Source: Rosettibacter primus
GTDB taxonomy: Bacteria; Bacteroidota; Ignavibacteria; Ignavibacteriales; Melioribacteraceae
DNA: 64,000 bases
Reading direction: 5' to 3'
Assembly (NCBI RefSeq): GCF_036860675.1
Contig: NZ_JAYKGK010000005.1
Span: 186,001-250,000, forward strand
The notes beneath the pieces were generated by a model. The model made no database searches. It was not told where the DNA came from and saw only the letters and a program-made list of their open reading frames with translations. The translations under genes were made by a program, and so were the position numbers. Position 1 is the first letter of the stretch; each line of letters starts with the position of its first letter. This document shows positions 1 through 9,638 of the stretch, one piece after another.

Positions 1-2944
1 GTTCAATTGGTTGATAGGGAACTCCTTCTTTGCGATAATCACCTACACGGTCATTTCCTGGAATGTTATCATATGCAGGACTTTCAGGTAAATGTAATGA
101 TTGTAAATAGAACATCTGGTCAAAGCCATCATAAAAACCTGCCCCAGATAATCTTTTTATATTAAACACATTTCTTACATCAAGTAATAATGTTATTCTG
201 AATTGCTTGATATCAAAAGTTTTGCTCAACAATAAATCAACATTGTAATAATCTGTCACCTGAACATTATTAATAATTTCACGAATGTTGTTAGGATTAT
301 AAGTTATAAACTCACCAGCTCTCCATTCAGCTAAAATATTCAGTGTCAAATCTCCAAAAGGTTTTAAACCTGCAAAGTCTGGTCCAAAATCTTTTGGTGT
401 AAAGAATGTTAAACTTGCATTTGCACGAGGTTGCGGAACGGGTTTTTGTTGATATAAAATAATTGTGTTCTGGTCAATTAATTTTTGCTGACTTGGGTCT
501 TCATTTATAGTTTGTTTACCGAAAGCTCCTCTTGTATTAACTTGATAGGTGTAATTAATAAACCCACGAACCCAGTTGCCTCCTGTTTTCTTTAAAGAAA
601 CTTCTAGACCACGAATATCTTCATAGCTATTGTTATTCGCTCTAAAGTAACCAATTCCTTTTCTATCACTAACATATTGAGTATAGGCTTGTTGATTACT
701 TATATCATTATAAAAAGCAGCAATCTGTAACAGATAGGACCCAAAAAGAACATGGTCATAACCTAATTCATATGAAATTGTTTTTGCTTGAGATAAATTT
801 GGGTCTCCATAATTTAACATATTACCTGATGCTGCTCTGCCAATTCTAAATATTTCTTCATATGCCGGAATTTGTTTGAAATGACCATAATTGAAATACA
901 ATTTTGAATTCTCTGTAATTGGGTGAGATATACCTAAGCGTGGACTTAAAGCAATATCAATTTTTGCTTTCTTTTTTGGATAATCTTTATTTGGATTATA
1001 ACTTGATGAGAAGAATGATTTATCGAATGGATCAACATCATACCACTCTGTATTGGGATTACTCAAATCCATTCTGACACCTACATTGGCAATAAATCCC
1101 AGCATTTCGATTTTATCCTGAACATAAGCAGATAAACGATATGGTTTCCATCTTTCTTTTACATAATTGATATCATTGAAAAATAAGTTTACTGAACCAT
1201 AATCCAGATTTAAATTATAGTATGAAAATTCAATTCCTGTTTTAATTAAATGTTCTCTTGTAACTTGACTGCTCAGATCTGCTTTAACGACATAAGAATA
1301 AAGTTTACTTGAATCTCTGATTGTAGAAGAATGCCCACCGAAGAACATACCTGTCAAACCAGTCTTAGGTGCACTATCAAAACCAAATGGTGCTTCATCA
1401 ACAAAATATCCCGGAACAATCTCATATTTTTTAGTAGTATCTCTTTGACGGATTGGTCCAGTTAAATAACGACGTGCAACATGTTCAAAACTAATTTCAT
1501 AAAAAGTTGAAGAAGAAATAAAGTTTGTAAGTTTACCGGATAATGTAAAATGTCCAACAACGGCCTGACTATACCAGGAATCTGTAAAAATTCTGCTTGG
1601 CCTTTGTTCATTTGTAATTTCAGCAATTTTATATGGAGTTCTCATATAATCTGTAGGATTCCAGAACTGAACCCCATTAATTCCCCATTGAGGATTATTA
1701 AACTGATTATCATCCCTGTTTAACGCTACATTATAAGATTTACCAGTAGTAGCATTTATCATCAACTTAGAATTCTGAGATAAATCTGAATTAAGTTTTA
1801 GAGACCAGTTATATTCTAAATAGTCAGGACGACTAAGCGGTATCAATAACATTTCTCTTTCATATCTAAAACTTGTAAAGAATCTCAGATTGCCAAGTGA
1901 TTTTCCTATTAATGGTACAGGTCCTCCAAAACTTCCATCTATATTATAATCTGGAGCAATGGTTGGTCTTCTTCTTCTTTCCCACATCCAAACTTTTTGT
2001 GCAGCTGCCGGTGATAAATCATTTGTTGGGTCATCATCACTAAGCAATTTTTGGGATATTGCATTCCAGCCTTCAAAACGCGGATATTGCCTTTGTGTAT
2101 ACAAATCCCAAGCTCCACTTTGTGTACCTGTCCAGCATACTGCTGGGTCAAGATATGGTTTGTTCCACATCGAATTGGGGTCAAAAACTGAAATGCCAAA
2201 ATGTTTTGGAGTTGGCGGGCTATATTTAACCTGCATTGCTCCATAATAATTAGTTAAGCTGCCCTCTCTTGCAATTATGTTAATTATACCTGAACGAACC
2301 TGTCCATACTCTGCATTAAATCCTCCTCTTTCAATTGATACTTCTTGAATTGAACTTAAGGCTACTGATGCTATTGGTTTATTATTTCTCGGGTCTCTTA
2401 AAGTTACTCCATCAAGTTGAAAAAGCAATTGGTCAGCTGAACCACCTCTAACTACAAGACCTTCTTCAATACCAGCTTGTAATCCAATTACATCATTCAA
2501 TGATGTAACAGGCAAAGTTTGAATTTCATCTGGACGAACTGCTACAACACTTGTAGATACATCTTGTTTGACTAATTTTCTTTCTGCTGTAATAGTAATG
2601 CTTCCAAGTTCAATTGCTTCTGAAGCCATTTCAATATCTACAGTAGATGTTTGATCTATACGAACTTCAATATCAGAAACCGTTACTGTAGCATACCCCA
2701 CCATACTTGCTACAATTGTCTGATTGCCCGGCGGAACATGCAGTATTACATAATATCCATTCAAATCAGTTGTTGCACCTAATGTTGTTCCTTTAACTAC
2801 TACATTTACTCCAACGAGAGGTTCTTTTGTTTCTTTATCAATTATTCGTCCTGTAATTTTTCCTGTGGTACCAGGAAATACAATTTGAACAGACATCAGA
2901 ATTATTATTATTGTTATCAATATTCTGTATTTCTTTAATCTCAT
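1..2944 (-). CDS. TonB-dependent receptor with carboxypeptidase-like N-terminal domain (3' end outside window)
   Basis: Outer-membrane TonB-gated importer, cut by the window edge after about 980 residues. It opens MRLKKYRILI with a hydrophobic signal peptide, followed by a carboxypeptidase-regulatory-like beta domain (TGRIIDKETKEPLVG, GATTDLNGYY). A plug domain follows (LPVTSLNDVIGLQAG, LDGVTLRDPRNN, ERGGFNAEYGQVRSGI), then the barrel. It is clearly paralogous to the 1045-residue receptor at 23282-26419: plug motifs match almost word for word and the last visible residues align near that protein's C-terminal region, so only a few dozen residues are missing. The start has a strong AAGGAG ribosome site. 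It lies 27 bp behind the SSS symporter and is probably co-transcribed with it. The substrate is unknown; the locus suggests oligosaccharides. Confidence 0.9.
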   Translation of the reverse strand, partial: MRLKKYRILITIIIILMSVQIVFPGTTGKITGRIIDKETKEPLVGVNVVVKGTTLGATTDLNGYYVILHVPPGNQTIVASMVGYATVTVSDIEVRIDQTSTVDIEMASEAIELGSITITAERKLVKQDVSTSVVAVRPDEIQTLPVTSLNDVIGLQAGIEEGLVVRGGSADQLLFQLDGVTLRDPRNNKPIASVALSSIQEVSIERGGFNAEYGQVRSGIINIIAREGSLTNYYGAMQVKYSPPTPKHFGISVFDPNSMWNKPYLDPAVCWTGTQSGAWDLYTQRQYPRFEGWNAISQKLLSDDDPTNDLSPAAAQKVWMWERRRRPTIAPDYNIDGSFGGPVPLIGKSLGNLRFFTSFRYEREMLLIPLSRPDYLEYNWSLKLNSDLSQNSKLMINATTGKSYNVALNRDDNQFNNPQWGINGVQFWNPTDYMRTPYKIAEITNEQRPSRIFTDSWYSQAVVGHFTLSGKLTNFISSSTFYEISFEHVARRYLTGPIRQRDTTKKYEIVPGYFVDEAPFGFDSAPKTGLTGMFFGGHSSTIRDSSKLYSYVVKADLSSQVTREHLIKTGIEFSYYNLNLDYGSVNLFFNDINYVKERWKPYRLSAYVQDKIEMLGFIANVGVRMDLSNPNTEWYDVDPFDKSFFSSSYNPNKDYPKKKAKIDIALSPRLGISHPITENSKLYFNYGHFKQIPAYEEIFRIGRAASGNMLNYGDPNLSQAKTISYELGYDHVLFGSYLLQIAAFYNDISNQQAYTQYVSDRKGIGYFRANNNSYEDIRGLEVSLKKTGGNWVRGFINYTYQVNTRGAFGKQTINEDPSQQKLIDQNTIILYQQKPVPQPRANASLTFFTPKDFGPDFAGLKPFGDLTLNILAEWRAGEFITYNPNNIREIINNVQVTDYYNVDLLLSKTFDIKQFRITLLLDVRNVFNIKRLSGAGFYDGFDQMFYLQSLHLPESPAYDNIPGNDRVGDYRKEGVPYQPIE

Positions 2945-2971
2945 CTCTTAAACTCCTTTTTATTTATCTTT

Positions 2972-4510
2972 CTAAATACTTATTATTTCAAAGAATCCTA
3001 TTATTGCCAAGTAAACTGGAAGAGCAAGCAATATTTTTTTATCAGGCTTGCTTTTAAGAATTTTATTGGAAACCAACCCCCAGTTGATTTTATTGAGGAA
3101 AAACAAAGCAGCTGTACAGAATAGAAAAATGATAATTGTAAACTGAAGAAAATTAAAAGCTGTAAACCACTTGAGTATTACGCTACTATTATCATTCTCA
3201 TAAAATAATTCATTGATAAATTTATAAATGATTAAAAATGAACTTAAACACAATATTACAAAAGATGTTCTTCCATTTATTCTTTCTGCTAATAATCCAA
3301 TTATTAAGAAAGCAGATACAATCGCTGAGATATAAAAAAGCAAGTGAATTAATTTAAAATAAAGTTGCAGACTATTCGGTTTTGATACTGGAATTAGTAA
3401 AATTGCAACTAGAAGCAAAATTATAATTGTTATTCTTCCGACTAATACAAGTTCTCTATCTGAGGTATCTTTCTTAATAGTTTTATAAAAATCATATGTT
3501 ATTAAACTTGAAGTGCTATTGAAAAAATTGGCAAATGTAGATGTTAATGCAAAAACAAGAGATAAAATTATACTTGATTGAAGCAATTCTGGTACAATAC
3601 CTTTGAAAAAATTTTTAAGTATATATTCATGAGTATAATCTTTCCAGACATCAAAAATTAAATATAGTGGCAAAGAAAAAATTAAGACTGGAACGAATTG
3701 AAATATAATTGAGACAAATGAAGATTTTTTCGCTTGATTGATATTTTTTGCACTTAATGATTTTTGAACTATAATCTGGTCTGAACATATAAACCAGAAT
3801 CCGATAATTGCAATGCTGATTAATGCTTCAAATGAAATTAATGATTGATTGAATTTGGGTGCTGCTGATGCAATAAATTCACTTAAGTTAAATTTTGTTT
3901 GAGTTTGTGTGATAAGCCATATTGTAAAATAAACAGTAACTATAGTAATAAATAAAACATGAATGGCACTTACAATAATTTCTGTTTTCAAGCCCCCAAT
4001 TATTAAATATATACTCGTTATTACTAAAAAGAAAAGAAGTGAAAAGTAGGGGTCTAATTCTGTAAGGGTAGAAATTAAAATACTACCAGCAATCAAAGAT
4101 AAAATCAATCTAATTCCAACATTCGATAGAATTAACAGAAGTGAAATAAAGTATCTGCATGAGCGTCCATATATTCTCTCAAAAAATTCTGAGATTGTTT
4201 TGATTTTTAATTTACTATAAACCGGTATGATAAATTTGCCTAAGATGTAAAATAGTATTGATGAAATAATTCCATAAAGAAAAACTAATTTTATAGAAAA
4301 TCCTTCTAAAGTATATCCAAGAGCATAAGGGCTTATTAATGCTGAAGTCAGAAAAGACAAACCGAGTATAAACCAATTAATATTTTTCTCAGCAAAGAAA
4401 TATCGTGATGAACTCATTTCCTTGCTTATAGAAAGGTAAACACTTAAGGAGATGAGTATAAGCGGATAAAAAATAAATAAAATAAATCCTGTCATCGATA
4501 ATTCTAACAA
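2972..4510 (-). CDS. Sodium:solute symporter family (SSS) transporter
   Basis: Inner-membrane secondary transporter of about 512 residues with many long hydrophobic segments typical of the SSS/SSF family (12-14 helices). Recognisable features are an early GYTLEGFS segment, KIKTISEFFERIYG after the second or third helix, and a helix-rich C-terminus ending in FFEIISI. Substrate (sugar, amino acid or other) cannot be read from sequence. It is the first gene of an apparent operon with the truncated TonB receptor, so outer- and inner-membrane import may be coupled. The start is uncertain. A TTG at 4510 has a well-placed AAGGGA ribosome site, while an ATG at 4495 has a poorer one; the TTG is kept. 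A promoter-like element lies about 45-60 bp upstream. Confidence 0.85.
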   Translation of the reverse strand: MLELSMTGFILFIFYPLILISLSVYLSISKEMSSSRYFFAEKNINWFILGLSFLTSALISPYALGYTLEGFSIKLVFLYGIISSILFYILGKFIIPVYSKLKIKTISEFFERIYGRSCRYFISLLLILSNVGIRLILSLIAGSILISTLTELDPYFSLLFFLVITSIYLIIGGLKTEIIVSAIHVLFITIVTVYFTIWLITQTQTKFNLSEFIASAAPKFNQSLISFEALISIAIIGFWFICSDQIIVQKSLSAKNINQAKKSSFVSIIFQFVPVLIFSLPLYLIFDVWKDYTHEYILKNFFKGIVPELLQSSIILSLVFALTSTFANFFNSTSSLITYDFYKTIKKDTSDRELVLVGRITIIILLLVAILLIPVSKPNSLQLYFKLIHLLFYISAIVSAFLIIGLLAERINGRTSFVILCLSSFLIIYKFINELFYENDNSSVILKWFTAFNFLQFTIIIFLFCTAALFFLNKINWGLVSNKILKSKPDKKILLALPVYLAIIGFFEIISI

Positions 4511-4551
4511 AAATTTTCCCTTAAATTTTGCCCGAAAGCTTATAAATAGGT

Positions 4552-4570
4552 TTCAATGATTATACCAGCA
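4552..4570 (-). promoter_or_regulatory. Promoter candidate for symporter/TonB operon (sigma-54-like or extended -10)
   Basis: Minus-strand TGCTGGTATAATCATTG. It can be read as a -24/-12 element (TGG, ten bases, G at the -12 position but followed by A instead of C) or as an extended -10 box (TGGTATAAT). The same 17 bases recur at 26541-26557 before the other TonB receptor, and a close relative lies at 4857-4874. Which sigma factor is used cannot be decided from sequence. Confidence 0.5.
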
Positions 4571-4856
4571 GGAATGACATGCTTAATTAGTTGACTAAAA
4601 CGATTAACTATTGAGAAACTTATTTAAATTGATAAAACCACAATACATTAGTTAAATCAAATTGATAAAATATTTCATTTGATTAGTGCTTTATGAATAA
4701 TTAAAAAATCAAATAGAAAATTTTATTTATTACATCTAAAATTTTTCATAAAGTATTTTTATCAGTTTTATATATCATGCGAATACAAACTTTATCAGAT
4801 TGATATAATTATAAATTCTTATGCATAAAATTTCATAAATAATTTAGTTATAAAAT

Positions 4857-4874
4857 CAGGCACAATCATTGCCA
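4857..4874 (+). promoter_or_regulatory. Sigma-54-type -24/-12 promoter candidate upstream of the CotH gene
   Basis: CAGGCACAATCATTGCCA matches the sigma-54 consensus (GG, ten bases, GC with the TTGC at -12). GG is at 4859-4860 and GC at 4871-4872, predicting a start of transcription near 4884 and a leader of about 145 bases before the CotH start. It shares the AATCATTG core with the elements at 4552-4570 and 26541-26557. A sigma-54 response regulator is encoded in the same locus (26670-28130). Confidence 0.5.
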
Positions 4875-4937
4875 GTAAGTAAATCATCATGTGATCTATT
4901 ATCTGATTCAATAAAAAAATACTTTCATGCACTCCCC

Positions 4938-4994
4938 AATCGCCTGTGACTAAAAAATGTAAATAAGAAATTAGTTGCAGGCGATTTATTTTTG
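4938..4994 (+). promoter_or_regulatory. Hairpin followed by T-rich tract in the CotH leader (possible attenuator)
   Basis: Left arm AATCGCCTGTGACTAA (4938-4953) pairs with TTAGTTGCAGGCGATT (4971-4986) with two mismatches and a 17-base loop, followed by TATTTTTG. It has the form of a rho-independent terminator but lies inside the leader of the CotH gene, so it could be an attenuator or the end of a short leader RNA. No known riboswitch fold was recognised. Confidence 0.4.
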
Positions 4995-5028
4995 TAAATT
5001 GTTACAGAGAATATTACTCGAGTGGAAA

Positions 5029-7929
5029 ATGAAATATAGAAGCATATGGTTTGTACTTTTTTTCATAATAGTGATTTCAGAAAATTTTATCATTAGTTCA
5101 TTTTTAAGAGCTCAAGAAATCAATCAACCAAAAAAGCCAGAGTTTTCAATTCCTCGTGGATTTTATGAAAAAAGTTTTGATGTTGTGGTCAGTTCTCCAG
5201 AATCCGGGACACAAATTAAATATACACTTGATGGTTCAGACCCCATAACCTCTTCAACTGCAATTACTAAAATTTCTCCCGTAACTATTCGAATAGACCC
5301 TGAAAGTACAGAAGGAAATCGCGGCAAAACACCTGGAGTTGTTCTAAGAGCTAATAGTTTTCGCAATAATTCTTTTAGTGAAACTGTTACACATACTTAT
5401 TTGTTCATTAACAAAATTGCAGAACTATCACCCGAAGGAAAAAAACCTGGACCCAATTGGCCGGAACCTACTCGTTCGGCAAATCCACAATTTATAGATT
5501 ATGGATTAGCATCAGATGTTCTTAATAATCCTAAATACAAAGATTTAATTGACGATGCTTTTTTATCAATTCCAACTATTTCTATTGTTACCGATTTATC
5601 AAATTTATTTGACCTACAAACTGGAATTTACATGAATGCAATGCAGGATGGAATAGATTGGGAAAGACCTGCTTCAATTGAGTTAATTTATCCAGATGGA
5701 ACTAAAGGATTTCAAATTAATGCAGGGATTAGAATTCGTGGTGGATGGAGTCGTCACGGAGATAATCCTAAACATGCATTTCGATTATTTTTTAGAAAAG
5801 AATACGGCAAAGGGAAATTAGAATATCCATTATTCGATGATGAAGGTGCTGCAGAGTTTGATAAAATTGATTTGCGAACAAGCCAAAATTATTCATGGAG
5901 TTATCCAGGTCATTTAAGCCAATATAATACAATGAACCGAGATGTTTTTTCACGCGACCTTCAAAGAGAAACCGGCCAGCCTTATACCCGCAGCAGATAT
6001 TATCATCTTTACTTTAATGGTGTGTATTGGGGATTATATCAATCTCAAGAAAGAGCAGAAGCAAACTTTGCTGAAAGTTATCTTGGAGGAAAAGAAGAAG
6101 ATTATGATGTAATAAAACCAGGGGACAACAATCATCAAGTTGAAGCTACCGATGGAAATATGGATGCATACGAAGAAATATGGAAAATGTGTTTGAAAGG
6201 TTTTAGTGCTAATGAAAATTATTTTAAATTGCTCGGCAGAAATCCCGACGACAGTCGAAATCCATCATACAAAGTTTTAGTTGATGTTGATAACCTCATC
6301 GATTTCATGTTGAACATTTTTTATACCGGAAATTTTGACAGTCCCACTTCTAAGTTTGGCGGCGATAATTTGCCTAATAACTTTTTCTGCATTTATAATC
6401 GCAATGGTGAATCTGGCTTTAAATTTTTAATTCATGATGCAGAACATATATTAAGAACAACAGCTGGTGAAGGACCTGGCATTGGTCTTTATGAAAACCG
6501 TGTATCGATAAATATGAATGTAACAAGTCTTGGTGGATTTCATCCCCAATGGCTTCATTATAAACTTACAAGCAACAAAGAGTATCGAACTCGTTTTTCT
6601 GATCATGTTTATAAACATTTTTTTAATGAAGGATGTATGACTCCTCAAAAGGCAACTGATTTATTTCTTGTACGTGCTAAAGAAATTGAAATGGCAATAA
6701 TTGCAGAATCTGCAAGGTGGGGAAATACAACTCGAACACCATCATACACAAAAGATGATTGGCAATGGGCTATTAATGACATTGTAAATAATTATTTTCC
6801 TTATCGCACCAATATAGTATTAAATCAATTAAAAGCTGCAAATCTATATCCTAATATTAATCCGCCTATTTTCAAAAATAATAACAATGAAATTACTTCA
6901 ACTTATTTAACTGTAAAACCCAATTATAAAATAAAATTGTTGAACTCAAATAATTCAAAAGGAACGATTAAATATACACTCGACGGAAGCGATCCAAGAT
7001 TAATTGGTGGAAATGTATCAGGCTCTGCAATTGATGGGGGCAACGAAGCAGAATTAGAAATAAACTCGACAACCGTAATTAAAGCTCGAATATTAGACGG
7101 CACAACATGGAGTGCTCTTCATGAACTTACATTGTTTGCTGACAATAATTTTAGTAATCTTAAATTAACTGAAATACATTATCATCCTATTGATAACGAT
7201 ACAATTAATGATGATGAATATGAATTTATCGAACTAAAAAATATTGGCACTGCACCAATCAATTTATCAAATGCTTATTTTTCTTCCGGGATAAATTACA
7301 CTTTTCCTTCCAACTCTGTAATAGAACCAAATAAGTTTATTGTATTAGCTTCCAATCGAAAGGAATTTAATAATCGTTATGGTTTTTATCCTTATGATGA
7401 ATACAAGGGAAAATTAGATAACGGCGGCGAAACTTTAACACTTTTATCAGCAGCAAATGATACAATTTTTTCTGTTACTTATGATGATGTTTATCCCTGG
7501 TCTGTTGAAGCCGATGGACAGGGTTACTCCCTTGTTGCAAATGAAATAAATTCATCAGGAAATATGAATAACCCTGCATACTGGAGAAAATCATATTCAC
7601 TTCATGGCTCACCAGGAAAAGATGATTTGCCAACTTCAGTTAATGATTTTACAAACTCTATAAAATTTGACTTTGAACTTTATCAAAATTATCCAAATCC
7701 TTTTAATATGTCTACAAAAGTTGTGTATGAACTTCCAAAAGATGGAGTGGTTAAGCTTTGTGTTTATGATATCTTAGGAAGAGAAATAAAGGTATTGGCA
7801 AATAAATTTCAATATGCAGGGAAATACACTGTCAATTTATCAATGAATGAATTTGTTAGCGGAATATATTTTTATCAACTAAAATTTGAGAATAAAATTA
7901 TCACTAAAAAAATGATGCTTATTAAATAA
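5029..7929 (+). CDS. Secreted CotH-kinase family protein with chitobiase-like, lamin-tail and T9SS sorting domains
   Basis: Predicted secreted or surface protein of 966 residues. The order is: signal peptide (MKYRSIWFVLFFIIV...); an N-terminal chitobiase-C-like beta domain (SGTQIKYTLDGSDP); a CotH kinase domain in the middle (INAGIRIRGG, KHAFRLFFRKEYG, NGVYWGLYQSQERAEANF, FLIHDAEHIL with a DxE motif); a second chitobiase-like domain (KGTIKYTLDGSDPR); a lamin-tail beta domain (LKLTEIHYHP, EFIELKNIG); and a C-terminal type IX secretion sorting domain (FELYQNYPNPFN). CotH of spore formers is an atypical protein kinase; activity here is inferred. The ATG at 5029 is preferred to one 18 codons upstream because the signal peptide follows it directly. 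It is convergent with the DUF4956/VTC/HlyD operon, families that often accompany CotH. Confidence 0.88.
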   Translation: MKYRSIWFVLFFIIVISENFIISSFLRAQEINQPKKPEFSIPRGFYEKSFDVVVSSPESGTQIKYTLDGSDPITSSTAITKISPVTIRIDPESTEGNRGKTPGVVLRANSFRNNSFSETVTHTYLFINKIAELSPEGKKPGPNWPEPTRSANPQFIDYGLASDVLNNPKYKDLIDDAFLSIPTISIVTDLSNLFDLQTGIYMNAMQDGIDWERPASIELIYPDGTKGFQINAGIRIRGGWSRHGDNPKHAFRLFFRKEYGKGKLEYPLFDDEGAAEFDKIDLRTSQNYSWSYPGHLSQYNTMNRDVFSRDLQRETGQPYTRSRYYHLYFNGVYWGLYQSQERAEANFAESYLGGKEEDYDVIKPGDNNHQVEATDGNMDAYEEIWKMCLKGFSANENYFKLLGRNPDDSRNPSYKVLVDVDNLIDFMLNIFYTGNFDSPTSKFGGDNLPNNFFCIYNRNGESGFKFLIHDAEHILRTTAGEGPGIGLYENRVSINMNVTSLGGFHPQWLHYKLTSNKEYRTRFSDHVYKHFFNEGCMTPQKATDLFLVRAKEIEMAIIAESARWGNTTRTPSYTKDDWQWAINDIVNNYFPYRTNIVLNQLKAANLYPNINPPIFKNNNNEITSTYLTVKPNYKIKLLNSNNSKGTIKYTLDGSDPRLIGGNVSGSAIDGGNEAELEINSTTVIKARILDGTTWSALHELTLFADNNFSNLKLTEIHYHPIDNDTINDDEYEFIELKNIGTAPINLSNAYFSSGINYTFPSNSVIEPNKFIVLASNRKEFNNRYGFYPYDEYKGKLDNGGETLTLLSAANDTIFSVTYDDVYPWSVEADGQGYSLVANEINSSGNMNNPAYWRKSYSLHGSPGKDDLPTSVNDFTNSIKFDFELYQNYPNPFNMSTKVVYELPKDGVVKLCVYDILGREIKVLANKFQYAGKYTVNLSMNEFVSGIYFYQLKFENKIITKKMMLIK

Positions 7930-8165
7930 ACTGTGGCATCGATGTGTTTTTTGTTTCTCGCAGATTTATGCTGGTTCTATCTGCTGTCATCTGCAATAAT
8001 TTGCGTTTATCTTCGTGAAACTATTTCCCGCATATTATTTTTCACAACATCTTGTGTCCATAATTTTTTAGCACACCGATTACACTGATAAAACAAGATT
8101 TTCTCAGATTTTATCTGGCGGTCATCTGTCTAATCTGTGTCGTCTGTGTTCATATACCTATTTAT
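7930..8165. repeat. Degenerate 'CTGTGTAATCTGTG' type intergenic repeat
   Basis: The gap after the CotH gene holds no gene. It holds many imperfect short repeats of CAGATT/ATCTG type, for example GATTACACTGATAAAAC, CTCAGATTTTATCTGG and TCTAATCTGTGTCGTCTG. They form a loose inverted layout, with CAGATT on one side and AATCTGTG on the other. Similar fragments lie at 10885-10912 and 33503-33515, so this looks like a dispersed intergenic family. Confidence 0.5.
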
Positions 8166-8215
8166 TTTTTTTGCACACAAGACTTTTACAAAATTTGATT
8201 TGGTTCTACAATTTT

Positions 8216-8887
8216 TTATGAATTATGTCTATCAAAATACAAATTCAATTTTTGCAAACCCTTTATTTTCTGAAGTTCATCAATTATCAATTTACTGTCA
8301 ATATTTTTTCTTACTAGAAGATAAAATGTATATTCAATTATTCCCTCTGGTGTTGAACGAATATTAATTGTCTCATAACTTCTGCAATATTTCAAAAGTA
8401 TTTCAGAAAATTTTTCTCCTAATGGCTCTTCATTTGAATAAGAAAATTGAAGCATATATTGATTAGAAAGAAAGAACTTGAAGTTTGCCTTTGAAAATAA
8501 AATTAGAATAACTCCAATCATTAGTGTGCCAACAATTGCTAATTTATGATAACCAACCCCAGCTGCCATTCCAATAGCTAATCCCAAAAAAATATAAACT
8601 ATATCAACAGTATCTTTAATTGCCGTTCTAAAACGAATTATTGATAACGCGCCAACCAATCCAAAAGCACGGGCAAGATTATTACCAATTACCATTATAA
8701 CAACAGATGTAATAACAGACAAATAAATTATCGAATGAACAAAACTTTCTGAATAACCAGGACCTTTATATGTGAATCGATAAATTAATGATATAATAAA
8801 ACTGCATATCAGGCTAATTAAAATATTGCTTATTATTTCTGCAAGTGTTGGTGAAAAAACACTTACAGATTGTAAATTTTCAAGCAT
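8216..8887 (-). CDS. DUF4956 family membrane protein
   Basis: Inner-membrane protein of 223 residues. Three to four hydrophobic segments fill the first 130 residues: LISLICSFIISLIYRF, SIIYLSVITSVVIMVIGN, then the family hallmark GLVGALSIIRFRTAIKDTVDIVYIFLGLAIGMAAG, then IVGTLMIGVILIL. A soluble alpha/beta C-terminal tail of about 90 residues follows. DUF4956 has no established activity, but it is repeatedly found beside VTC-domain and CotH proteins, as here. It is the third gene of the HlyD/VTC/DUF4956 operon, 9 bp after the VTC gene, with a GAGAGAGGA ribosome site. Confidence 0.85.
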   Translation of the reverse strand: MLENLQSVSVFSPTLAEIISNILISLICSFIISLIYRFTYKGPGYSESFVHSIIYLSVITSVVIMVIGNNLARAFGLVGALSIIRFRTAIKDTVDIVYIFLGLAIGMAAGVGYHKLAIVGTLMIGVILILFSKANFKFFLSNQYMLQFSYSNEEPLGEKFSEILLKYCRSYETINIRSTPEGIIEYTFYLLVRKNIDSKLIIDELQKIKGLQKLNLYFDRHNS

Positions 8888-8896
8888 TCCTCTCTC

Positions 8897-9637
8897 TCAA
8901 ACAGAATGTATGTTAATTTTGTTTTTTAAATGATTATCAATTGATAAAGCATATTTTGAAATTGCTTCTTTCCTTAAATTATATTTATTAATAACTCTTG
9001 GTATCCAAATTGGTAATGTTTTAAAATATTTTATCTCCAGAATAAAATGCTCAGGAAAAATTAGCTCTGATTCATCATTATTAAATAAAGCATTAAAAGT
9101 ATGTGTCAAAAAACTTCTTAAGTTCATATCAAAAGTAAGTCTTAAGCCTGAACCATATTTGCACTCAAATGCTTCTCTTTCATAAATAACATTGATTATT
9201 GGTTTTAATTTATTATTGGTATAATAGAAGAAAAAATTCTTTGCAGCTTCAATTCGTCTCTCGTATTCAATTGTATGATTTCCAATTCTGGATAAATCAA
9301 AGTAATTTAAAAAATCATTCAAATCAGAATAAAGAATCGGAACTCTATCTTTTGAAACATAATTTTCATTTTTTCTTTTTATTTCTATAAATACTTTTAC
9401 ATCTTCTGTTAATTCATTATATCCTCTAATTCTAAATTTATTACGAATTTTAATACCAGATAATTTTTCGTAATACGTTGTTAGTTCCGGAGTATCCAGA
9501 TAAATACTTCTTACAGTATATTGTTTTAATGGTCTTTTTTCGGAATAATAATCATATCGAAGATATGGCAATATATCTTCTTTCAATTCTTCTTTTAATT
9601 TCAGCGGGACAAGATATTTAAATTCAACTCTTGGCAT
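8897..9637 (-). CDS. VTC-domain protein (polyphosphate polymerase-like)
   Basis: Cytoplasmic protein of 246 residues, covering a single VTC/CYTH-like tunnel domain. The start MPRVEFKYLVP is the classic entry strand. Basic and acidic tunnel motifs follow: TVRSIYLDTPELTTYYEKLSG, KFRIRGYN, FIEIKRKNENYVSKDR, and FILEIKYFKTLP near the end. In yeast Vtc4 this fold polymerises phosphate from ATP. Bacterial members of this stand-alone type are mostly uncharacterised, and the link to polyphosphate here is family inference. It lies one base after the HlyD-like stop codon, suggesting translational coupling, and is followed by DUF4956. Confidence 0.85.
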   Translation of the reverse strand: MPRVEFKYLVPLKLKEELKEDILPYLRYDYYSEKRPLKQYTVRSIYLDTPELTTYYEKLSGIKIRNKFRIRGYNELTEDVKVFIEIKRKNENYVSKDRVPILYSDLNDFLNYFDLSRIGNHTIEYERRIEAAKNFFFYYTNNKLKPIINVIYEREAFECKYGSGLRLTFDMNLRSFLTHTFNALFNNDESELIFPEHFILEIKYFKTLPIWIPRVINKYNLRKEAISKYALSIDNHLKNKINIHSV

Positions 9638-9638
9638 T

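Noticed and set aside
1939..2246. Two frames of about 100 residues on both strands
   Set aside because: Both lie inside the continuous TonB receptor frame that runs from 2944 to the window edge; they are shadows of it.
8137..8367. 76-residue plus-strand frame
   Set aside because: It overlaps the well-supported DUF4956 gene on the opposite strand and the CAGATT-type repeat, with no ribosome site.
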